Below the pieces are notes generated by a model. The model was not told the DNA's origin. It did not search any database and saw nothing but the letters and a program-made list of their open reading frames with translations. A stretch of 26,041 bases of DNA from Deltaproteobacteria bacterium UBA4427 (GTDB lineage Bacteria; Myxococcota_A; UBA9160; UBA4427): assembly GCA_002390675.1 (NCBI GenBank), contig DGPZ01000177.1:2351-28391 (forward strand), read 5' to 3'. Of the stretch, positions 15,765-23,816 are shown in pieces. The position numbers were made by a program, and so were the translations under genes. The stretch's first letter is position 1. Every line of letters begins with the position of its first letter.

Positions 15765-16616
15765 TCAGGATGAAGCGGCCGCATGGTCGATTCCGGCCGG
15801 AGGTTCGCCTTCGATCGCGACACGATGGAGCACGCGCCGTTCATGATAGTCAGCGACTGCGTAGTGTTGTGTGCATCGGTTGTCGAGAAAGACGAGTGAT
15901 CGCTCGTCCCATTTTACTCGGACCTGGAACTCGGGCGACTTCGTGTGTTCGAAGAGGAAGCGCAACAGCATGTCGCTCTCCTCTTCGCGCAGGCCGACGA
16001 TTCGAGCGGTCGAGTTCACATTGACGAAGAGCGCTCTTCTTCCTGTTTCAGGATGAACGATCACAACCGGATGCTCGACCGGGGGGAACTTGGCCTGAAT
16101 CTCGGCGAGATTCGCGGTGCTATGGCCGCGTGCGATCGCCTTGACGATGGATCGGGTGACATCGTGCACCGCCGTTAGTTCATCACAGAGTTCCCGCATG
16201 ACTGGGGACAGGGCTTCGTAGGCGGCGTACATACTCGCGAAGGCGGTATCGCCGCCCACGCCGGGAAGCTGCAGGACCCGGAGAAGAGAGCCCATTGGGG
16301 GAGCGGAGGTGTAGGTGTTGTCGGCATGCCATGCGTCGGCCCCTTCGCCGCGGGGCTCCGTCTGATCGAGTACGTTGATTTCGGGTGGGCCGCCATGCGC
16401 TGTTGCGACCGGTGGGTGCTTGATTTCACCAAAGGCGCGGGCGACGGCGATATGGTTCTCGGGCGTCAAGTCCTGGTCGCGAAACACGAGGACGAGATTC
16501 TCAAGGAGTGCCTCGCGCAGCAGGCGGACGTTTATGTCGCTGAGCTTCGTGGCGAGATCGACTCCTCGAACTTCGGCACCAATGGCCGCTGTGAGGGACT
16601 GAATCTCGATCGTCAT
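15765..16616 (-). CDS. TauD/TfdA-family Fe(II)/2-oxoglutarate dioxygenase (copy 1)
   Basis: A 283-residue dioxygenase. From the start at 16616 the iron triad is H97-x-D99 (WHADNTY) with H251 (TQHYA), and the 2-oxoglutarate-binding arginine lies in RRVLHR (R261/R265). Enzymes of this family hydroxylate sulfonates, sulfate esters, aryloxyalkanoates or other acids, releasing CO2 and succinate. The start is chosen at 16616 because AAGGAG precedes it by 5 bases; the frame extends 20 codons further upstream to 16676. It is 66 bases downstream of a paralogue with the same layout, forming a tandem pair. Substrate is not predictable from the sequence. Confidence 0.9.
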   Translation of the reverse strand: MTIEIQSLTAAIGAEVRGVDLATKLSDINVRLLREALLENLVLVFRDQDLTPENHIAVARAFGEIKHPPVATAHGGPPEINVLDQTEPRGEGADAWHADNTYTSAPPMGSLLRVLQLPGVGGDTAFASMYAAYEALSPVMRELCDELTAVHDVTRSIVKAIARGHSTANLAEIQAKFPPVEHPVVIVHPETGRRALFVNVNSTARIVGLREEESDMLLRFLFEHTKSPEFQVRVKWDERSLVFLDNRCTQHYAVADYHERRVLHRVAIEGEPPAGIDHAAASS

Positions 16617-16682
16617 AGGATCTCCTTGGGGGCTGAGGAGGGTCGTGAGAAGGGTCGCGGGCACGAGGCCCGGCAAGGCTCG

Positions 16683-17516
16683 TTAGTTCGGTGCCCAGCT
16701 GCCTGCGATCGTGACACGGTGCATGATACGCCGCTCCTGATAATCGGCGGAGGCATAATGCTGTGTGCAGCGATTGTCCCAAAGCACGACCGAGCCCTCT
16801 TGCCATCGGAAGCGAACCTGGAGCTCGGGGGTGCGGATATGCTCGAATAAAAACTTGAGTAGTGCTGCGCTCTCCGCCTCGGGAATACCGTTGATATGTG
16901 TGGTGAAGTTCGAGTTCACGAAAAGCATGGGGCGCCCGGTTTCTGGATGTCGGCAAACGACCGGGTGCGAGATGGGGGGCCACTGAGCGCGAACCTCATC
17001 GATTGAGCCGACGCTATGTCCCCCGGCGACCGCTCGAAGGAGGGGCCCCGAAACGTCGTGGGTGGCCGACAGCTTGCAAAGCATCTCTTGGATCTGTGGC
17101 GAGAGGCGGTCGTATGCGGCGTGGCTGGAGGCCCAGCTCGTATCGCCACCAATGAACGGAAGCCTAACGGCGGCGAGGATGGTGCCAAAGGGAGGGTGCG
17201 GCATGAAGGTCGAGTCAGTGTGCCAGCGATTGGCGCCGTCCTGCTCAGGCTTGGTTTGGTCGAGTAGCCCGACTTCTGGGTCGCCCTCGAGATGGCGGCC
17301 AAAGGCGTGCACGTCGATGGAGCCGAAATGCCGGGCGAGCGTTTTGAGCGCTTCCGCGTCGACCTGCTGATCCCTAAAGAACAGGACGTGGTGCTCGAGC
17401 AGCTGTTCTCGGATTGCGCTGACATCGTCCGCGTCGAGCGCTGCGGCGAGGTCCATCCCGTTAAGCTCGGCACCGATATGGAGGCTGAGCCTCTCGCTCG
17501 AGAATCGTTGGGGCAT
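16683..17516 (-). CDS. TauD/TfdA-family Fe(II)/2-oxoglutarate dioxygenase (copy 2)
   Basis: A 277-residue paralogue of the adjacent dioxygenase. The iron ligands are H99-x-D101 (WHTDSTF) and H253 (TQHYA), with the 2-oxoglutarate Arg in ERRIMHR (R263/R267). The two proteins share GDT(A/S)(F/W)AS, HPETGR and DNRCTQHYA blocks but differ through the substrate loop after the HxD motif (MPHPPFGT against TSAPPMGS), so they probably act on different substrates or positions. GAGGAA lies about 9 bases before the ATG. It follows the nitroreductase gene by 65 bases in the same direction. Confidence in family is high, in substrate none. Confidence 0.9.
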   Translation of the reverse strand: MPQRFSSERLSLHIGAELNGMDLAAALDADDVSAIREQLLEHHVLFFRDQQVDAEALKTLARHFGSIDVHAFGRHLEGDPEVGLLDQTKPEQDGANRWHTDSTFMPHPPFGTILAAVRLPFIGGDTSWASSHAAYDRLSPQIQEMLCKLSATHDVSGPLLRAVAGGHSVGSIDEVRAQWPPISHPVVCRHPETGRPMLFVNSNFTTHINGIPEAESAALLKFLFEHIRTPELQVRFRWQEGSVVLWDNRCTQHYASADYQERRIMHRVTIAGSWAPN

Positions 17517-17581
17517 CGACTAATTCCTCGTTCCGCTATTCGTTTGTCTCATTTTCTGTCTACTCGCCGCTTTTCTTGCAT

Positions 17582-18277
17582 CTACTCGACGGAGTAGTTC
17601 ACCGGAGTGCCCCAGCGGTTCAGATGAGAAATGTTCTGGACGGGGATGCGCTTCGGCTTGCCCAGCTTTTCATCCGCGTACCCGAGGAAGATCGCGCATT
17701 CCATGAAGATGTGCGGCGGGATCCCGAGGATCTCGCGAATCTCGTTTTTCTTTAGAAAGAAGAAGGTCGTGAAGAGCGAACCGACTCCGTGGGCACGAGC
17801 GGCGAGCATCAGATTCTGAGCGGATTGGAAAAGACTCACGCCACGCCCACCGGGAATCTCTCGTGTTTCCGTGAGTGAACCGTCGGCGTTGGTCTTGTAC
17901 TCGCCTTTCATCCGAATCCCTCGTTCGGGATTCCAGCAGATCACGACGATTGCGGGCGTCTTCTCGAGATTGTCGACGGCGGCCCGACCGGTAACGCTTC
18001 GCCCCGAGCTATCCGTTAGCTGCTTTTCGGTCTGCGCGCGTTCTTGGTCGATCACAGAGAATGCGTCGACCATCTCGGTTTTGATCGCCGCCTTTATGGC
18101 CGGGTCCGTCACGACGATGAACTCCCAGGGCTGGGTGTTGCCGGAGCTGCAAGCCATCGTGGCAGCTTCGAGTACTTCGCCTAGCACCGCATCGGGAATC
18201 GGCTTGTCTTGGAAGATGCGTGTCGCGCGCAGGCCGAAGATGGCATCGCGAAGAGACATGTTGGAGAGAGCGGACAT
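17582..18277 (-). CDS. Nitroreductase-family FMN oxidoreductase
   Basis: A 231-residue nitroreductase-fold flavoprotein that reduces nitro, enone or flavin substrates with NAD(P)H. FMN-contact segments are RATRIFQDKPIP (17-28) and SSGNTQPWEF (44-53), with a later IPGGRGVSLFQSAQNLMLAA and GVGSLFTTFF. The domain is complete. It lies 12 bases downstream of the amidohydrolase stop, so translation is probably coupled, and upstream of the two TauD genes. It is the only gene in the window that could plausibly deliver reduced flavin to the group D monooxygenase at 12408; that is inference. Dehalogenase-like (IYD type) or enone reductase roles are alternatives. Confidence 0.85.
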   Translation of the reverse strand: MSALSNMSLRDAIFGLRATRIFQDKPIPDAVLGEVLEAATMACSSGNTQPWEFIVVTDPAIKAAIKTEMVDAFSVIDQERAQTEKQLTDSSGRSVTGRAAVDNLEKTPAIVVICWNPERGIRMKGEYKTNADGSLTETREIPGGRGVSLFQSAQNLMLAARAHGVGSLFTTFFFLKKNEIREILGIPPHIFMECAIFLGYADEKLGKPKRIPVQNISHLNRWGTPVNYSVE

Positions 18278-18289
18278 AGGACAGACTCC

Positions 18290-19414
18290 TTAGATCGAGT
18301 AGAAGCGTTCGGCATTCTTGAATAAGACCCGCTCGCGCTGGTCATCGTTAAGGGCCTTTGTTTCAAGTAGTTCGGTCGCAGCGCCTGGGAAGACGCCGTC
18401 CCCGTGTGGATAATCCGAAGCGAACATCACGGAATCGGGGTAGGCCTCGAGCGTTGCTGTCAGGCCCGGCTCGACCTCTTCGACGCTGACGAAACCAGAT
18501 CGACGGAATTGATCGCTCGGCTTTTCCTTAGGCTTCTCGGGAAAGCCGAAGAGCTCGAGGTGTTCATCCAGGCGATGGAGCTGCGCTAGAGCCCATGTTG
18601 CGCCGGTCTCTAGAAAGGCGACTCGCAAATCGGGATGACGATCGAGGATGCCAAAGCTGATCATGTCGGTGAGGCCCATAATCTGTTCCATAGGGAAATG
18701 TACCGCGTGCATAGCGCTGTAGTTGTCATCGTACCTATGGCGCAATTCTTCGCAGGGTACGATCCCGTTCAGTCCTGGGTGTAGCGCGAAGGGTCTATTC
18801 GCTTCCGCGAGGTAGGACCAAAGCGCTTCGTATCCGGGGTCGTGCAGTGCGGGCGTGCCCGGGATTCGCTCTGGACGTCGCCAGACACCGACCATGTTAA
18901 GGTCCTCGATACAACGCTTTGCTTCCGCAAGCGCATCTTCCGGACTGGTCTGCGGAAGTACGCCTACGCCGTACAACCGCGTCGGGTCATGCGCGGTATA
19001 TGCGGCGAGCCAGTCGTTAACCGCCTTTGCGAGTGCGATCGCCGCATCGCGATCCTGCACGCCTTGAATCATTAAGCCATAGGTCGGGTAGATCATGGCA
19101 CGGCCGATCTGCTCGAGATCCATATCCGCTAGGCGATGGCCCGGATCCGCAGCACCACGTCGCGCGCGTTGGCCGCCGCTTCGCTCTCCGGCTTTTCGAG
19201 GCGCTGAGAGCGTCTCCGGACGGGCTCGCATTCGGAACCCTTCGACGGCACCGCTCTGGAAGTAGAACTCCTCGCCGTCGCGAATTGGACGCGGCACAAA
19301 ATCGAGGAAGCGCGGATCTAAGAAGTCCGTCCATGCGGAGTCGGCTTCGACAATATGGCCGTCGGAGTCGATAATCGAATGGGGCGTCTTCGGCATGATA
19401 GGCGTGATAGGCAT
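18290..19414 (-). CDS. Metal-dependent amidohydrolase (PF04909/amidohydrolase-2 type)
   Basis: A 374-residue TIM-barrel hydrolase of the amidohydrolase-related/decarboxylase group. The N-terminal metal motif is IDSDGHIVE (D18-x-H20); the barrel carries FALHPG and LETGATWALAQLHRLDEH, and the C-terminal catalytic Asp lies in FASDYPHGDG. Such enzymes hydrolyse or decarboxylate cyclic and aromatic compounds. The ATG at 19414 is chosen because AAAGGA precedes it; the frame is open a further 77 codons upstream to 19645, but that segment overlaps the divergent marR and does not look like the family. An Arg/Gly-rich loop around RKAGERSGGQRARRG is unusual. The gene heads an operon with the nitroreductase and the two TauD genes, divergent from marR. 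Confidence 0.86.
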   Translation of the reverse strand: MPITPIMPKTPHSIIDSDGHIVEADSAWTDFLDPRFLDFVPRPIRDGEEFYFQSGAVEGFRMRARPETLSAPRKAGERSGGQRARRGAADPGHRLADMDLEQIGRAMIYPTYGLMIQGVQDRDAAIALAKAVNDWLAAYTAHDPTRLYGVGVLPQTSPEDALAEAKRCIEDLNMVGVWRRPERIPGTPALHDPGYEALWSYLAEANRPFALHPGLNGIVPCEELRHRYDDNYSAMHAVHFPMEQIMGLTDMISFGILDRHPDLRVAFLETGATWALAQLHRLDEHLELFGFPEKPKEKPSDQFRRSGFVSVEEVEPGLTATLEAYPDSVMFASDYPHGDGVFPGAATELLETKALNDDQRERVLFKNAERFYSI

Positions 19415-19522
19415 TGTGCGTCCTTTAGCTTCCCGGTAAGATACCTCCACGGAAGCAAACTGCCAGCCCATGTTTCGCAGGTGCGGATATGGGGATGGCT
19501 TTGGCGAAGAGAGGTCTCGCGA
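19415..19522. promoter_or_regulatory. Divergent marR / amidohydrolase control region
   Basis: This 108-base gap between divergent genes is the natural place for MarR autoregulation. The only palindrome I see is the short GGTA-AGA-TACC at 19435-19445, which is too small to be called an operator with confidence. No clear -35/-10 pair is visible. Confidence 0.35.
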
Positions 19523-20038
19523 ATGGCCGCTGCATCCCGTCCATCGGACTCCGATGGAAGTTCGATTTCTGCGTTTTCTGCGTATGACGTCGAGAGCGGC
19601 GAGACGCGCGAACTCTTCACGACGCTTGCTCGCACAGCTTTGCATCTAGACGCTCTTCATAGAGAGAGTTTTCGAGAACACGGGCTGACCTTTACGGAGT
19701 ACTCCGTTCTGCGACTGATACAGCGTGCGAAGGGGCGACGCCTAGCGCCTTCGGTGCTTGCGGAAGCGATCGTTTGTACGAGTGGCGCGATGACTAAGCT
19801 CGTCGATCGTCTTGAACGATCGAAGCTAGTTTCGCGGGAGCCAGATCCGAAAGATCGACGCGGGGTGCTGATTTGCCTGCAGGGGAAGGGCGATCGCGTC
19901 GCGAACGATGCTGCACGAAGCTATCAAAATGGGCGAGACCGAATCCTGGGACGACTTGGGAAGCGCGAAGCCAGTGATATTCATAAGAATCTCTTGCGCT
20001 TGCTTGGAGCGCTCGAAACCGATCGGAGCGAACAATGA
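19523..20038 (+). CDS. MarR-family transcriptional regulator
   Basis: A 171-residue winged-helix regulator. The DNA-binding region at about residues 55-127 includes LTFTEYSVLRLIQRAK, the recognition-helix stretch SGAMTKLVDRLERSKLV and the wing REPDPKDRRGVLICL, all typical of MarR. Flanking helices form the dimer interface. The start at 19523 follows a GAGAGG; the frame is open upstream to 19355 but overlaps the divergent gene. Its last four bases overlap the start of the amidohydrolase-3 gene (ATGA), so it is translationally coupled to the hydrolase operon, and it is also divergent from the PF04909 amidohydrolase operon. It probably represses one or both and is released by a phenolic or pathway ligand (inference from family and position). 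Confidence 0.9.
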   Translation: MAAASRPSDSDGSSISAFSAYDVESGETRELFTTLARTALHLDALHRESFREHGLTFTEYSVLRLIQRAKGRRLAPSVLAEAIVCTSGAMTKLVDRLERSKLVSREPDPKDRRGVLICLQGKGDRVANDAARSYQNGRDRILGRLGKREASDIHKNLLRLLGALETDRSEQ

Positions 20039-21768
20039 GCCAACTCGATTTACTGATCCGTGGCGCGAACGTCATAGACGGCACAGCCTCTCCCATGCGG
20101 CGCATGAATGTCGGCGTGCGCGACGGCCGAATAGTGACGGACGTAGAAGACGACGCGCCGACAAAAGAAATCCTCGATGCCGAAGGGCTCATGCTGACGC
20201 CGGGCTTCGTTGACCCTCATACCCACTACGACGCGCAGCTCTGCTGGGACCCCACGGCCTCGCCCTCGAATTTGCACGGCGTGACGACGGTGATCGGTGG
20301 GAATTGTGGATTCTCAATTGCGCCGCTTGGGGACGAGGATGCGGACTATACGCGTCGCATGATGTCCGTCGTAGAAGGCATGCCCCTCGAGGCCTTGGAG
20401 AACGGAATCGATTGGAGCTGGAACAGCTTTGGGGAGTGGCTCGATAAGCTGGAAGGTCGAACCGCGGTTAACGCGGGTTTTCTGGTGGGGCACTGCGCAA
20501 TACGCCGCACGATCATGGGGGATCGTGCCGTCGGGCATGATGCAGGCCAAGCGGAAGTTGCCAAAATGGAGACTCTGTTAGGCGATAGCCTAACTGCTGG
20601 TGCAATTGGGTTCTCGAGCTCTCGCTCCGCGTCCCATAGAGATGGAAATGATGAGCCAGTTCCGTCACGTTCGGCGACTGAGGACGAGTTGCTGGCATTG
20701 TGCCGAGTCCTTCGCGACCACGAGGGTACGTCGCTCGAGTTCATTACGAGTGGTTGCTTGCACGGCTTCAGCGATGCGGAAATTGAGCTGATGACAAATA
20801 TGTCGCTTGCGGCAGAGCGTCCGCTCAATTGGAACGTGTTCACAATCGACTCGGAGCAACCCGATCGTTACGAGAACCAATTGAAGGCGTCGAACGATGC
20901 CGCCGCGCGGGGTGGGCGTGTCGTTGCGCTGACAATGCCGACTCTCGTTGGCCTGACTGTTAGTTTTATGAGCTATTCGCCGATCCACCAACTACCCGGG
21001 TGGGGCGAGGTGATGAGCCTTCCACTTGCGGAGCGAATGACGGCACTTCGGAGTCCCGACGTCAGGCAGAAGCTCCTGCAAGGAGCACATTCGCCGGAAG
21101 CAGGAGTCTTTCTTCGCGTAGCGGACTTCTCGAATTTCCGAATTGGGGAGACGTTCAGCGAAGCGAATGAGGGGCTTTCTGGGCGACTCGTTAAGGAAAT
21201 TGCAGCGGAGCGCGGCGTTGAAGACTTCGATGCGCTCGTTGATATTGTTCTTGAGGACGATCTAGAGACCGTGCTCTGGCCCGTGCCGCCGGATGATGAT
21301 GACGCGAGCTGGAAGATGCGTCAGGACGCGTGGGATCACGAGCACACGCTGTTGGGCGGGTCCGACGCTGGTGCTCATCTCGACCGGATGTGTGGGGCGC
21401 CCTATACGACGGAGTTCTTGGGCGACTGTCTTCGGGGTCGAAAACTTCTTTCTATTGAACGGGCTGTAAAGGCCATGACCGATGATCCCGCGCGACTTTT
21501 CGGACTGAAGGACCGCGGACGGATTGCCTCGGGTTATCATGCTGATCTCGTTCTCTTTGATCCCGAGACAATTGGGGCAGGAGATATTGTGACCCGAGAG
21601 GACTTGCCAGGCGGTTCCGCTCGACTCTTCGCGGAGTCGAAGGGCATTAGGCGTGTTTTCGTCAACGGACAGACCATTGTTGTTGATGGCCAGCCGACGG
21701 ATGCAACGCCGGGTTCCATCTTGCGCTCAGGGCGAGACACGGCTCGGGCAGGAATTGCAGATATCTGA
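20035..21768 (+). CDS. Amidohydrolase family 3 / N-acyl-D-amino-acid deacylase-like enzyme (copy 2)
   Basis: A 577-residue paralogue of the enzyme at 3893-5632. It has DLLIRGANVIDGT at the N-terminus, the metal motif VDPHTHYD (H62, H64), the Cys in GGNCG (C91) and the late Asp in GGSDAGAH (D444). As in copy 1, the classical THxRxE and SHxK histidine motifs are absent; where copy 1 has QTH, this one has WNVFTID, so one possible ligand is also lost. The two therefore probably differ in substrate. Translation is coupled to marR by an ATGA overlap, and it is followed after 21 bases by a cupin gene. Likely hydrolyses an amide, lactam or N-acyl group; no substrate is assigned. Confidence 0.88.
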   Translation: MSQLDLLIRGANVIDGTASPMRRMNVGVRDGRIVTDVEDDAPTKEILDAEGLMLTPGFVDPHTHYDAQLCWDPTASPSNLHGVTTVIGGNCGFSIAPLGDEDADYTRRMMSVVEGMPLEALENGIDWSWNSFGEWLDKLEGRTAVNAGFLVGHCAIRRTIMGDRAVGHDAGQAEVAKMETLLGDSLTAGAIGFSSSRSASHRDGNDEPVPSRSATEDELLALCRVLRDHEGTSLEFITSGCLHGFSDAEIELMTNMSLAAERPLNWNVFTIDSEQPDRYENQLKASNDAAARGGRVVALTMPTLVGLTVSFMSYSPIHQLPGWGEVMSLPLAERMTALRSPDVRQKLLQGAHSPEAGVFLRVADFSNFRIGETFSEANEGLSGRLVKEIAAERGVEDFDALVDIVLEDDLETVLWPVPPDDDDASWKMRQDAWDHEHTLLGGSDAGAHLDRMCGAPYTTEFLGDCLRGRKLLSIERAVKAMTDDPARLFGLKDRGRIASGYHADLVLFDPETIGAGDIVTREDLPGGSARLFAESKGIRRVFVNGQTIVVDGQPTDATPGSILRSGRDTARAGIADI

Positions 21769-21789
21769 GACACGGATTCGGAGGCAAAG

Positions 21790-22194
21790 ATGGGTCGAGC
21801 GATCATCATGCACGTGGACGATGCCCCCTGGATACGAGGCGGTGCCAAAGGCGAAGGGGACTACCCCGACGGGGGTGGTCAGTTAGTCGGCGATCTTGCC
21901 AAGGGCCCTTGGGTCCATGTGAATTGGCTGCCGGGTGGACTCGTCGCGCCACATCACAGCCACGATCACGATGAGGTGATGTATATCCTGGAGGGCGGCT
22001 TTTCCATGGGGAAGCGAAGATGTGGACCGGGAACTGTCGTTTATATCGAGGCGGACACGCAATACGGATTCGAAGTGTGGGAAGAGGGCGTCCGTTTCCT
22101 CAATATTCGCCATGGACTTTCGCTTTATGCGGAGGCCGGTCATGACGCCGTGAATCCGTACGAGTCGGCTGCTGCTGACGAGATGGAGAACTAA
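21790..22194 (+). CDS. Cupin-domain protein (copy 2), altered metal site
   Basis: A 134-residue single-domain cupin. Motif 1, LVAPHHSHDHDEVMYILEGG, supplies H56, H58 and E62. Motif 2, CGPGTVVYIEADTQYGFEVW, has Glu95 where the fourth ligand His normally stands. The paralogous cupin at 8075 has the reverse situation (His kept, Glu replaced by Cys), and both share the GG-x2-MGKR-x2-GPG signature. CGGAGG lies 6-7 bases before the ATG. The stop TAA overlaps the next ATG by one base (TAATG), so it is coupled to hyuB. It may be an isomerase, oxygenase or binding component of the pathway. Confidence 0.85.
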   Translation: MGRAIIMHVDDAPWIRGGAKGEGDYPDGGGQLVGDLAKGPWVHVNWLPGGLVAPHHSHDHDEVMYILEGGFSMGKRRCGPGTVVYIEADTQYGFEVWEEGVRFLNIRHGLSLYAEAGHDAVNPYESAAADEMEN

Positions 22195-23816
22195 TGTTCG
22201 ACGAAGCTTCAGCCTCCTCGGCCCCGGGTGGTGACGGCGCACTCGACGCTGAAATTTTGAGACATGCTCTGCGGGTCGCTGCCGAAGAAGCGAGCATCGT
22301 CGTTGTTAAGTCAGCGCATTCGGCCATGATCGTTGAAGGCGCAGATGCGTGCGCCGGCATTTTGGATGCTCGCGCTCGGCTGGTCGCCTTATCGACGGCG
22401 ACGAATCTCATGCACGCTTCGAGTTTGCGTTCTTCCTTGCCCTCTCTGATTGAAGATCATCCGCTCGATACGATGCATCCGGGCGATGTGTTCGTCATGA
22501 ATGATTGTTTTCGGGGCGGTATTCATGCGAACGATCTGGTCGTCTTTCGGCCCGTGTTTAACGACGGCGCAGTCCATTACTTCGCAGGAACGTTGATCCA
22601 CGTGGCGGACCTAGGCGGCTCGGCGTCCGGGGGAATCGCGCCTGATGCGACGGACGTCTTCGCCGAGGGATTGCAGCTTCCTCCGATACGACTTTATGAT
22701 GCGGGTCGCGCGGTCTCTGATATCCATAATTTAATTGCGCTGAATAGCCGGACTCCTGAGCGCGTTATGGGTGATCTAGATGCGCTCGTCGCCGGAACCA
22801 CGATTGCTGGGCGCCGCATGGAAGCGCTCATAGAGAGTTATGGGGTGGCGGGCCTGCGCACGGCGATCGATGGATATATCGCTGGCGTAGAGTTGAGAAT
22901 GCGAGAAGAACTCTCACGGCTTACGCCTGGTCGCTACCGCGGAGAGTACAAAGTCGATGATGATGGGATCGATCTCGATCGTTCACCGGTCGTCCGGGTC
23001 GATGTCGACTGCACGCCCAAAGGCCTAACACTCGACTTCAGCGAAACCGACGATCAAGCGCGTGGCGCGATTAATGCAGGTTCTTCGCAGGCTTTGACGG
23101 GTGCAATTTTTTCGGTGCGCTGTTTCGTTGATCCGTCGATCCCAATGAACGAGGGCTGCTACACGCCGGTCGAGATTATCTTTCGTAAGGGCTCTTTGCT
23201 CGACCCGACGCCACCGGCTGCGTGTGGGGGGCGAGTTGTTTCGGTGACGGCAGTCTGCGAAGCCGTGATCGATGCTTTGTCTCAAGCGCGGCCGGAGAAC
23301 GCCACTGCCGCCAGTTCGGTGATTCATCCTTATACGCTTTCAGGCGCGGGTGCGAATTCGTGGATGTTCCTCTCCTACGAGTATGGTGGGATCGGCGCGC
23401 GCGCGGGCTCGGACGGACCTGATGCGACCGGGGCTTTCTTTCTGGGTGGGCGGAATACCGTTCCTCAGATTGAGTCACTCGAAGCACGCTATCCAGTACG
23501 TTTCGAGGCCCAGCGCTTGATTCCTGAATCCGGTGGTGCCGGGCGTACGCGCGGAGGCCTCGGCGTGGAAACGCGAATTGTGCTTCTCGAAGACGCGGAA
23601 CTCTCTGTGCGGTCCGAGCGGGTCCGACATCCACCCCGCGGCCGCGCAGGTGGAGGTGACGGCCTGGCGGGCAGGCAATATGTCGAAGACGACGCAGGTG
23701 GGCGACGCCCGGTCCCTCCGAAGGTGGCGAATTTCCCTGTTAAGACAGGGGAAACCTTCGTGTTAAGAACGTCGGGCGGCGGCGGCTTGGGGCAGCCCAC
23801 GGAGAACGACGTATGA
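22194..23816 (+). CDS. hyuB: Hydantoinase B/oxoprolinase-family subunit
   Basis: A 540-residue HyuB-type protein, one subunit of the ATP-dependent hydantoinase/oxoprolinase/acetophenone-carboxylase superfamily. The conserved N-terminal motif HPGDVFVMNDCFRGGIHAND (95-114, with H111 and D114) and later AGSSQALTGAIFSVRCF, FEAQRLIPESGGAGRTRGG, SERVRHPPRGRAGGGDG and TSGGGGLGQP match the family. Overlaps the upstream cupin by one base and the downstream hyuA by four (ATGA), so the three are co-translated. Together with HyuA it is expected to use ATP to open a cyclic amide or imide, or to carboxylate a ketone; the subfamily cannot be fixed by eye. Confidence 0.9.
   Translation: MFDEASASSAPGGDGALDAEILRHALRVAAEEASIVVVKSAHSAMIVEGADACAGILDARARLVALSTATNLMHASSLRSSLPSLIEDHPLDTMHPGDVFVMNDCFRGGIHANDLVVFRPVFNDGAVHYFAGTLIHVADLGGSASGGIAPDATDVFAEGLQLPPIRLYDAGRAVSDIHNLIALNSRTPERVMGDLDALVAGTTIAGRRMEALIESYGVAGLRTAIDGYIAGVELRMREELSRLTPGRYRGEYKVDDDGIDLDRSPVVRVDVDCTPKGLTLDFSETDDQARGAINAGSSQALTGAIFSVRCFVDPSIPMNEGCYTPVEIIFRKGSLLDPTPPAACGGRVVSVTAVCEAVIDALSQARPENATAASSVIHPYTLSGAGANSWMFLSYEYGGIGARAGSDGPDATGAFFLGGRNTVPQIESLEARYPVRFEAQRLIPESGGAGRTRGGLGVETRIVLLEDAELSVRSERVRHPPRGRAGGGDGLAGRQYVEDDAGGRRPVPPKVANFPVKTGETFVLRTSGGGGLGQPTENDV

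Noticed and set aside
19435..19445. GGTA-AGA-TACC as a definite MarR operator
   Set aside because: Four-base arms are expected by chance; it is mentioned only as a weak candidate.
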